Assembly (NCBI GenBank): GCA_047635375.1
Contig: JBLIKP010000098.1
Span: 1-7,804, forward strand
DNA length: 7,804 bases
Source of the DNA: JBLIKP01 sp047635375
GTDB taxonomy: Bacteria > Bacteroidota > Bacteroidia > Sphingobacteriales > Sphingobacteriaceae
Reading direction: 5' to 3'
Position numbers and translations under genes: made by a program. A model generated the notes under the pieces. That model worked only from the letters and a program-made list of their open reading frames with translations, made no database searches and was not told the origin of the DNA. This document shows positions 1 through 4,450 of the stretch, in pieces. Position 1 is the stretch's first letter. Each line of letters opens with the position of its first letter.

Positions 1-99
1 GATGAGGCTGCAGGGGATCAGGATTTCTTTAAAGCAGCTAAATACAGGGATGAAATGTTTGCATTGGAAAAAATTTACGACCAAAAATTCGGGAAGTAG
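1..99 (+). CDS. uvrB: C-terminal end of a UVR-motif protein, probably excinuclease ABC subunit B (partial)
   Basis: This is the last 32 codons of a gene that begins left of the window; the reading frame is open from base 1 to a TAG stop at 97-99. The visible peptide contains FFKAAKYRDEMFALEK, which matches the UVR motif (AA..RD.i..L) found at the extreme C-terminus of UvrB. In that protein the motif forms a helical hairpin that contacts UvrC during nucleotide excision repair. Bacteroidota UvrB proteins typically end in a very similar string shortly before the stop, which fits here. UVR motifs also occur in UvrC and in Clp/McsA-type proteins, but there they are internal rather than C-terminal, so UvrB is preferred. 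The core helicase domains cannot be seen. The stop codon abuts the palindromic repeat that begins at 100. Confidence 0.6.
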   Translation, partial: DEAAGDQDFFKAAKYRDEMFALEKIYDQKFGK

Positions 100-300
100 C
101 CCCCTCAGGGTCCTCTGCGAGAGACCCGGAGGGGAGAAATTCGCTTAAAAACCCAATCAGGGTCTTCTGAAAGTTGGGATGCCCGGAGGGGAGAAATTCG
201 GTCCATAATCCAATCAGGGTAAGCTACGAGATACTAGGAGAGCAAGTTTTGATCCAATATCCCAATCAGGGTCTCCTGAAAGGGACCCTGATTTGTTCAG
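100..300. repeat. REP/BIME-like palindromic repeat array, left copy (four units)
   Basis: Four TCAGGGT cores start at 105, 157, 214 and 266, so the spacing is 52, 57 and 52 bases. The outer units are intact hairpins. Unit 1 (101-134) pairs CCCCTCAGGGTC with GACCCGGAGGGG (one mismatch) and has an upper stem CTC/GAG around a TGC loop, with an unpaired A122 on the 3' arm. Unit 4 (264-293) pairs AATCAGGGTC perfectly with GACCCTGATT and has an upper stem CCT/AGG around a GAA loop, with an unpaired T274 on the 5' arm. The opposite side of the bulge shows that unit 4 is the inverted form of unit 1. The inner two units (about 155-190 and 212-241) have decayed arms; the linker GGAGGGGAGAAATTCG recurs at 128-143 and 185-200. 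The array lies between uvrB and the 3' end of the RAYT gene. The transposase-linked REP/BIME interpretation is inference from this structure and context. Confidence 0.8.
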
Positions 301-320
301 GTTGTTCAGGTATCATTGAT

Positions 321-890
321 CTAAATCCCATAAACCTCTCTGTAATCAGTTACATATTGATTTTCCAATCCTTTCTCATAAAATGAGGCACTAGAATGAG
401 GGTAATCGGCATGGGATTTCGCTAAATCCCATTTACCCTTTACAGGATTATGGTGGATATATTTCATTACCCTCAATAACATACTTCTATCTGAACAAGG
501 TTTTGCATCAAAAGATGTTTTAAACACTTTATGTTTAGACCCTCTTGATAAATCGCCAGCTGTCAATAAAGCAGATAATTCATTTAGAAGATTTTGATTT
601 TCTAGGAGACCTAACCGTTTTATTAAATCATATGCTAAAAAACGCTTACCGTTAGCCAAATATGAATTTATACTTCCTTTGGAGTCATTTGAAAAATGAA
701 GAACACCATGGAAATGATTTGGCATTATTACGTAGGATAATATTTTCACCTCCTGCTTGGTCAAATAATTAAACCAATTATAAAAGCCTTGATACCCATT
801 AGCCTCAGCAATTAAAGGTTTCCATTCTATGCAGGTAAAAGTTATGAAAAAAGGGAGGCCTGCGTTTATATGATTTAAATGAGTAGCCAT
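321..890 (-). CDS. REP-associated tyrosine transposase (RAYT), Y1/IS200-like HUH domain
   Basis: A 189-residue single-domain protein of the Y1 transposase (IS200-like) superfamily, which cuts and joins single-stranded DNA through a phosphotyrosine link. The metal-binding HUH motif is H59-F60-H61 within VIMPNHFHGVLHF. The likely nucleophile is Y144 in MKYIHHNPVKG, the YIxxNPV signature of RAYT proteins; a typical tail follows (YPHSSASFYEKG, 163-174). RAYTs are single-copy, usually non-self-mobile relatives of IS200/IS605 TnpA that act on REP palindromes. This gene is flanked on both sides by such palindromes (100-300 and 943-1033), which supports the assignment independently of the protein. 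Length and motifs look complete, with no frameshift, so the gene is probably functional. The ATG at 888-890 is used; no strong ribosome binding site is visible. A free IS200-type element is less likely, because IS-style ends and an accessory tnpB are absent. Confidence 0.85.
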   Translation of the reverse strand: MATHLNHINAGLPFFITFTCIEWKPLIAEANGYQGFYNWFNYLTKQEVKILSYVIMPNHFHGVLHFSNDSKGSINSYLANGKRFLAYDLIKRLGLLENQNLLNELSALLTAGDLSRGSKHKVFKTSFDAKPCSDRSMLLRVMKYIHHNPVKGKWDLAKSHADYPHSSASFYEKGLENQYVTDYREVYGI

Positions 891-906
891 ACTTTCAGGT
901 GAATAC

Positions 907-914
907 TAAAGTTA
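907..914 (-). promoter_or_regulatory. possible -7 promoter element of the RAYT gene
   Basis: On the minus strand the bases read TAACTTTA, one mismatch from the Bacteroidota -7 consensus TAnnTTTG, 16 bases before the RAYT start codon. No well-spaced -33 TTTG is seen; the nearest TTTG upstream is only 11 bases away. This is weak evidence, listed because it would place the RAYT promoter between its start codon and the right-hand REP pair. Confidence 0.25.
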
Positions 915-942
915 CTAAATAGATTCAAATTGAAAGATTTCC

Positions 943-1033
943 CCCCTCAGGGTCCTCTGCGAGAGACCCAGAGGGGAGAAATTCGCTTAAAAACCCAATC
1001 AGGGTCTCCTGAAAGGGGCCCTGATTTGTTCAG
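943..1033. repeat. REP/BIME-like palindromic repeat, right copy (two inverted units)
   Basis: This is a compact copy of the left array in the same orientation. The first hairpin (943-976) pairs CCCCTCAGGGTC with GACCCAGAGGGG (one mismatch) and has a CTC/GAG upper stem, a TGC loop and a bulged A964. The second (997-1026) pairs AATCAGGGTC with GGCCCTGATT (one T-G wobble) and has a CCT/AGG upper stem, a GAA loop and a bulged T1007. Core spacing is 52 bases (947 to 999), exactly as between units 1-2 and 3-4 on the left. The linker AGAAATTCGCTTAAAAACCC and the tail CTGATTTGTTCAG are identical to the left copy. It sits between the 5' side of the RAYT gene and the 3' end of the NUDIX gene, so RAYT lies between direct copies of the element. 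Confidence 0.8.
989..1026 (-). terminator. REP hairpin with T-tract, possible Rho-independent terminator of the NUDIX gene
   Basis: Read on the minus strand, the second right-hand hairpin (1026 to 997) starts 21 bases after the NUDIX stop and is followed by GGG and then five T (complement of A989-A993). A GC-containing stem plus a short T-tract resembles an intrinsic terminator. The three G between stem and T-tract and the shortness of the tract weaken the case. The equivalent hairpin after the RAYT stop (264-293) has no T-tract. Confidence 0.4.
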
Positions 1034-1047
1034 ATATCAGGATATAT

Positions 1048-1602
1048 TTAACTCGTCAACAATTTATATTTCATTATCGCGGCGACACTCATGGTGTCTT
1101 GAATTTTACCATTCATAACCATTTCGAAGGCCTCTTGAAATGGAACTCTTTTTAGCGTTAATTCCTCAGTATCTTCAGGACATGCTTCGTGTTGGCTCAA
1201 TCCTTTTGCCAAAAAAATTATCGCATGTTCATCTGTTACGCTATTACTTAAGTCCATTTCTAATAAGGGCTCCCAATGTTTAGCCTTTAAACCACACTCC
1301 TCTAATAACTCTCGCTTAGCAGATTCGAGTGGCGTATCGGAAAGTGGTCCACCACCTTCTGGAATTTCCCAGGAGTACCTTTTTAGCGGATATCTATATT
1401 GCCCGACCAACATAGTTGAACCATCATCGAAAATGGGCAGCACCCCAATCGCCAAGTTTTTAAAATGGACTAATCCATAAATCCCCGGATTACCTTTCGG
1501 ATTTATAACTTGGTGTTCGTCAATTTTTATCCAAGGGTTATCATAGATTTCCTGTGAAGATACCTTTTGCCAAGGGTTGTGATTTTCGTCCAATTGATTC
1601 AT
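1048..1602 (-). CDS. NUDIX hydrolase, ADP-ribose pyrophosphatase-like
   Basis: A 184-residue protein of the NUDIX superfamily, which hydrolyses nucleoside diphosphates linked to another moiety. The arrangement resembles the NudF/ADP-ribose pyrophosphatase group: an N-terminal beta region (about 20-50), GQYRYPLKRYSWEIPEGGG (67-85), then the Nudix box at 83-105 with R97-E98, E101-E102 and G104 in REllEEcGL. The position that is normally glutamate in GX5EX7REUXEEXGU is aspartate (D89), a conservative change. The substrate cannot be read from sequence; ADP-ribose or another nucleoside diphosphate sugar is an inference. The frame stays open upstream to 1716, but the ATG at 1600-1602 is chosen because the extra 38 residues would overlap the divergent gene at 1694 and do not look like family sequence. 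A REP hairpin lies just downstream of the stop. Confidence 0.82.
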   Translation of the reverse strand: MNQLDENHNPWQKVSSQEIYDNPWIKIDEHQVINPKGNPGIYGLVHFKNLAIGVLPIFDDGSTMLVGQYRYPLKRYSWEIPEGGGPLSDTPLESAKRELLEECGLKAKHWEPLLEMDLSNSVTDEHAIIFLAKGLSQHEACPEDTEELTLKRVPFQEAFEMVMNGKIQDTMSVAAIMKYKLLTS

Positions 1603-1649
1603 ACGATTACAAAATACGTCTTTCAAAGTAACGTTAAGAATACTTATTG

Positions 1650-1657
1650 TATTTTTG
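1650..1657 (+). promoter_or_regulatory. candidate -7 promoter element for the metallo-hydrolase/permease pair
   Basis: TATTTTTG is an exact match to the Bacteroidota -7 consensus TAnnTTTG. It lies 36 bases before the ATG at 1694, in the 91-base gap between divergent genes, and would give a leader of roughly 30 bases. No convincing -33 TTTG is present at the usual spacing (TTTC occurs near 1620), so confidence is moderate. Confidence 0.4.
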
Positions 1658-1693
1658 AGAGCAAAATGAATCCCAGACCGCGAAAAAATAAAA

Positions 1694-2335
1694 ATGGCTA
1701 AAATAAAAACTTTCACCTTTAATCCTTTTTCTGAAAACTGCTACGTCCTTTATGACGAAACCGGTGAATGTGCAATTATTGACCCAGGATGCTACATGCA
1801 AGATGAGAAAGACGAACTAAGGGATTTCATTACATCACAAAATCTAAAACCAACATTATTTCTAAATACACATTGCCATTTGGATCATGTTTTTGGAAAT
1901 AGGTTTGTCTCAAAAGAATATAAGCTTCCACTAATAATGCATAAACTAGATGTTCCAGTGTATAAGGCGGTTGAAAATTACGCTGGTGGAATGGGATTCT
2001 CCGTTGAAACCCTACCTGAGCCTGGAAAATTTATTGAGGAAGGTGATGTTTTAACTTTTGGAAACACAACGCTGGATATTTTATTCACCCCTGGTCATAG
2101 CCCTGGAAGTGTCTGCTTTTATAGTAAAGAAGATGATTTTGTAATCGCCGGTGATGTCTTATTTCAACAAAGCATAGGACGAACAGATTTGCCAGGGGGT
2201 GATTTTGACACTTTAATAAAGAGTATAAAAACTCGACTCTTTAACTTACCCGAAAAAACTGAAGTTTACCCAGGCCACGGTCCACATACAACCATTGGTT
2301 TTGAAAAGGCCAACAACCCATTCCTTAATCGTTAA
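1694..2335 (+). CDS. MBL-fold metallo-hydrolase, glyoxalase II-like (YcbL type)
   Basis: A complete 213-residue metallo-beta-lactamase-fold hydrolase. The metal site is fully present: H60-C-H62-L-D64-H65 in the HxHxDH motif, H135 in TPGHSPGS, D154 in IAGDVLF and H195 in YPGHGP. The GRTDLPGGD stretch (162-170) and the ending TTIGFEKANNPFL are typical of the short YcbL-like branch related to hydroxyacylglutathione hydrolase. These proteins are cytoplasmic thioester hydrolases; this one lacks the longer C-terminal substrate domain of classical glyoxalase II, so the natural substrate is uncertain. There is no signal peptide. The ATG at 1694 gives the family-typical N-terminus (FTFNPFSENCYVL). The stop at 2333-2335 is 3 bases before the permease start, so the two are probably co-transcribed, although no functional link is obvious. 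Confidence 0.88.
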   Translation: MAKIKTFTFNPFSENCYVLYDETGECAIIDPGCYMQDEKDELRDFITSQNLKPTLFLNTHCHLDHVFGNRFVSKEYKLPLIMHKLDVPVYKAVENYAGGMGFSVETLPEPGKFIEEGDVLTFGNTTLDILFTPGHSPGSVCFYSKEDDFVIAGDVLFQQSIGRTDLPGGDFDTLIKSIKTRLFNLPEKTEVYPGHGPHTTIGFEKANNPFLNR

Positions 2336-2338
2336 CCA

Positions 2339-3568
2339 TTGAGATTTATTCTCCATATAGCTGGCCGTTATCTTTTTTCTAAGAAAAAGACCAATGTGAT
2401 TAACATCATATCTGGTATTTCTGTGGCTGGAGTTTTTATTGGAAGTGCTGCACTATTAATTATTCTAAGCGTTTTTAACGGATTAGAAGATTTGGTTGTG
2501 AAAATGCAGAACACCTACGTAAGTGATCTTCGTATTGAGCCTGTTTATGGAAAAGTAATGGATCCTGACAGCCTCAATTACCAAGATATAAAAACTTGGG
2601 AAGGTGTTGCAGGTGCTACTCAAGTCCTTGAAGAAAACGCCTATTTCCGCTTCGGCGAAAGCCAGCATATTGGCCGAATAAAAGGTGTTGACCATGAATT
2701 TATTAAAAACTCTCAATTCGATAGTGCACTAATCCGAGGAGATTTTATCCTTGAGGAAGGCTCGATAAATTATGCTTTTATTGGTTTAGGCGTGGAGTAT
2801 GCCCTAAATATGAATCTCTACGGCGGGAATAACGCTTTGGCAGTATTTGTCCCGAAAAAGCGGGCCAGATTGAGCATGGATTATGCTAATGCCTTTAGCC
2901 GAGATTTCATTTACCCCTCCGCAACTTTCTCCGTGGATCAGGATTACGATTCTAAATACGTAATTGTTCCTCTACGCTTTGCGAGGAAGCTTTTAGACGA
3001 AACTAAGAATATTAGCTTCTTAGACATTTACCTTAATCCCGATGCTGATAGTGACGGGATTCAAGAAAAGTTGAAGCTTCAACTTGGTGAAAAATATCGA
3101 GTTAAAAATCGAATTCAACAGAACGAGGTCCTTTACAAAATCTTAAATAGCGAGCGATGGGCGGTTTACTTAATTCTAACATTTATACTGTTAATCGCGA
3201 TTTGCAACATTGTTGGAAGCATGACTATGCTTGTGATCGACAAGCGTAAAGACATGGCTATTTTGATGAGCATGGGGGCTTCGCGTAGGATGGTAAGGAA
3301 TATTTTTCTTTCGGAAGGAATATTAATCTCTTTAGTTGGAGTAATTGCAGGGCTACTTATTGGTGGAATATTTTGCTATCTCCAAATGACGTTTGGATTC
3401 ATTAAAGCCGGTGGATTCACAGTTGGCGCGTACCCAGTAAAAATGGCTGCATCTGATTTCGTCTTAGTATTTGGTACGGTAATAATTATGGGATTTATTG
3501 CGAGTTTATTTGCCTCAAACCATAATGTAAAGAGCCTTAAAAGTGTAAGTGCTGAGGTAAATGCTTAA
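2339..3568 (+). CDS. ABC transporter permease, FtsX family (LolC/LolE-like)
   Basis: A 409-residue inner-membrane permease with LolC/LolE/MacB-type topology. It has one N-terminal transmembrane helix (about 20-45, after RYLFSKKKTNVINIISG), a large periplasmic domain (about 50-270), then three helices forming the FtsX domain (about 274-300, 326-348, 373-393). The cytoplasmic loop DKRKDMAILMSMGAS (301-315) is the conserved coupling region that contacts the ATPase. LolCDE-type systems extract lipoproteins from the inner membrane; assignment to that exact role is inference from the family. No ATP-binding subunit is encoded in the window, so the partner must be elsewhere. The start is TTG at 2339-2341: the family N-terminus begins exactly there and the next in-frame ATG (residue 56) would delete the first helix. 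The short spacing to the upstream stop suggests translational coupling. Confidence 0.87.
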   Translation: MRFILHIAGRYLFSKKKTNVINIISGISVAGVFIGSAALLIILSVFNGLEDLVVKMQNTYVSDLRIEPVYGKVMDPDSLNYQDIKTWEGVAGATQVLEENAYFRFGESQHIGRIKGVDHEFIKNSQFDSALIRGDFILEEGSINYAFIGLGVEYALNMNLYGGNNALAVFVPKKRARLSMDYANAFSRDFIYPSATFSVDQDYDSKYVIVPLRFARKLLDETKNISFLDIYLNPDADSDGIQEKLKLQLGEKYRVKNRIQQNEVLYKILNSERWAVYLILTFILLIAICNIVGSMTMLVIDKRKDMAILMSMGASRRMVRNIFLSEGILISLVGVIAGLLIGGIFCYLQMTFGFIKAGGFTVGAYPVKMAASDFVLVFGTVIIMGFIASLFASNHNVKSLKSVSAEVNA

Positions 3569-4107
3569 AAAGGGCTTACGAAGTCCTTAAAACAAGGTAA
3601 AACTTCATCTTTTTCAGAAATAACTGGACCTGCAATATTCCACTCGATCCCCAAATCCCTATCGTTCCATAGAATTCCACCTTCACTTTCCTTATTGTAT
3701 AAATTCGTGCATTTATAAGAAAAAATGGTGTTATCAACTAAGGTTACAAAACCATGTGCAAATCCTGCTGGAACAAGAAGTTGAGTTTTATTATCCTCAT
3801 TTAGCTCAATGGAAAAGTATTCTCCATACGTTGGACTATCTTTTCTAATATCAACTGCAACATCCACAACAGCGCCCTTAATCACCCTAACTAACTTTGC
3901 TTGAGCAAAAGGTGGCGCTTGAAAATGTAGTCCTCGCAATATTCCAGCTCCTGAAAGGGACTGGTTATCCTGAATGAAATCAATATTTAATCCAGCATCG
4001 GCGAAAGTCTTTTTATTAAAACTTTCAAAAAAATACCCGCGTTTGTCTTCAAAAACACGAGGCTGAATGATCATCAGCCCTTTTAGGGGAGTCTCGGTAA
4101 TGTTCAC
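3565..4107 (-). CDS. rfbC: dTDP-4-dehydrorhamnose 3,5-epimerase
   Basis: A 180-residue cupin-fold epimerase (RfbC/RmlC) that converts dTDP-4-dehydro-6-deoxy-glucose to dTDP-4-dehydro-rhamnose, the third step of dTDP-L-rhamnose synthesis. Family signatures run in order: the GYFFESFNKKTF segment (24-35), FIQDNQSLS (44-52), GILRGLHFQ with the catalytic base H61, PAGFAHGFVTL (113-123), Y131 as the likely acid/base tyrosine, and ISEKD with D167 as the likely dyad partner of H61. The length is normal. The start is GTG at 4107-4105, sharing one base with the TAG stop of the DUF4286 gene upstream. rfbA, rfbB and rfbD are not in the window, so this copy stands apart from any rhamnose cluster. The stop overlaps the stop of the convergent permease gene by 4 bases. 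Confidence 0.93.
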   Translation of the reverse strand: MNITETPLKGLMIIQPRVFEDKRGYFFESFNKKTFADAGLNIDFIQDNQSLSGAGILRGLHFQAPPFAQAKLVRVIKGAVVDVAVDIRKDSPTYGEYFSIELNEDNKTQLLVPAGFAHGFVTLVDNTIFSYKCTNLYNKESEGGILWNDRDLGIEWNIAGPVISEKDEVLPCFKDFVSPF

Positions 4108-4415
4108 TATTTATGGCTTTCTATTACTTCCAAAAGGGTTCTGAAGGCTACAAATTTATCCTTGTAACGATCACTATGCTCTTTCTGAAGCTGCGGTGCG
4201 TGGTCCTTTTGATATTTCTGTAAATGTTCTGTAGAATGTGCGAAATATTGAAAACTGAAGGTGTTTTCAGCCTCCTCACCTAGAACTCTACAGATTTTAT
4301 AATCTGCAAACATTCCAGTTTTCATGACATCAGGAACATGAACTGTTTTCATCCAATCTAGCCAATCTTTCTCGATTGTTGCCTCAACCTTTACCGTAAC
4401 GTTATATAAAATCAC
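4107..4415 (-). CDS. DUF4286 family protein
   Basis: A 102-residue small soluble protein recognised as DUF4286 by its start, MILYNVTVKVEATIEKDWLDWM, its VHVPDVMKTGMF segment (26-36), YKICRVLGEE (39-48) and its ending FVAFRTLLEVIE. The pattern is alpha/beta with no signal peptide or membrane segment, resembling ferredoxin-like dimeric alpha-beta barrel proteins; the function is unknown. The start codon is GTG (4415-4413): the family's conserved N-terminus begins there and no in-frame ATG is near. The gene is followed by rfbC with a one-base overlap (TAGTG), so translation is probably coupled. The upstream TPR gene ends 35 bases away on the same strand, and a good -7 promoter match lies in that gap. 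Confidence 0.85.
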   Translation of the reverse strand: MILYNVTVKVEATIEKDWLDWMKTVHVPDVMKTGMFADYKICRVLGEEAENTFSFQYFAHSTEHLQKYQKDHAPQLQKEHSDRYKDKFVAFRTLLEVIESHK

Positions 4416-4431
4416 AATTAAATTATTTTTT

Positions 4432-4439
4432 CAAAGTTA
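4432..4439 (-). promoter_or_regulatory. candidate -7 promoter element for the DUF4286-rfbC pair
   Basis: Read on the minus strand this is TAACTTTG, an exact TAnnTTTG match, 16 bases before the GTG start of the DUF4286 gene. It would allow the pair to be transcribed independently of the TPR gene, with a very short leader. No clear -33 TTTG is found inside the end of the TPR gene, and read-through from that gene is equally possible. Confidence 0.4.
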
Positions 4440-4450
4440 AGAAAAGCGGT

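Noticed and set aside
96..99. GTAG just before hairpin 1, like the conserved foot tetranucleotide of proteobacterial REPs
   Set aside because: It is formed by the uvrB stop codon, and the right copy has no GTAG at the matching place, so it is probably coincidence.
100..300. Regular repeats considered as a CRISPR array
   Set aside because: The repeats are palindromic, the intervening DNA is itself repeated rather than unique, and no cas gene is present.
174..386. Open frame of 70 codons running from the left repeat array into the RAYT 3' end
   Set aside because: It is composed of palindromic repeat and antisense of RAYT; not a plausible protein.
930..1118. Open frame of 62 codons running through the right palindrome
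   Set aside because: It consists mostly of repeat sequence and crosses into the antisense of the NUDIX gene; no family resemblance.
1603..1716. A 38-residue N-terminal extension of the NUDIX frame, which looks hydrophobic at its start
   Set aside because: It overlaps the start of the divergent metallo-hydrolase gene, covers the likely promoter, and does not resemble NUDIX sequence; the ATG at 1602 gives a normal-length protein.
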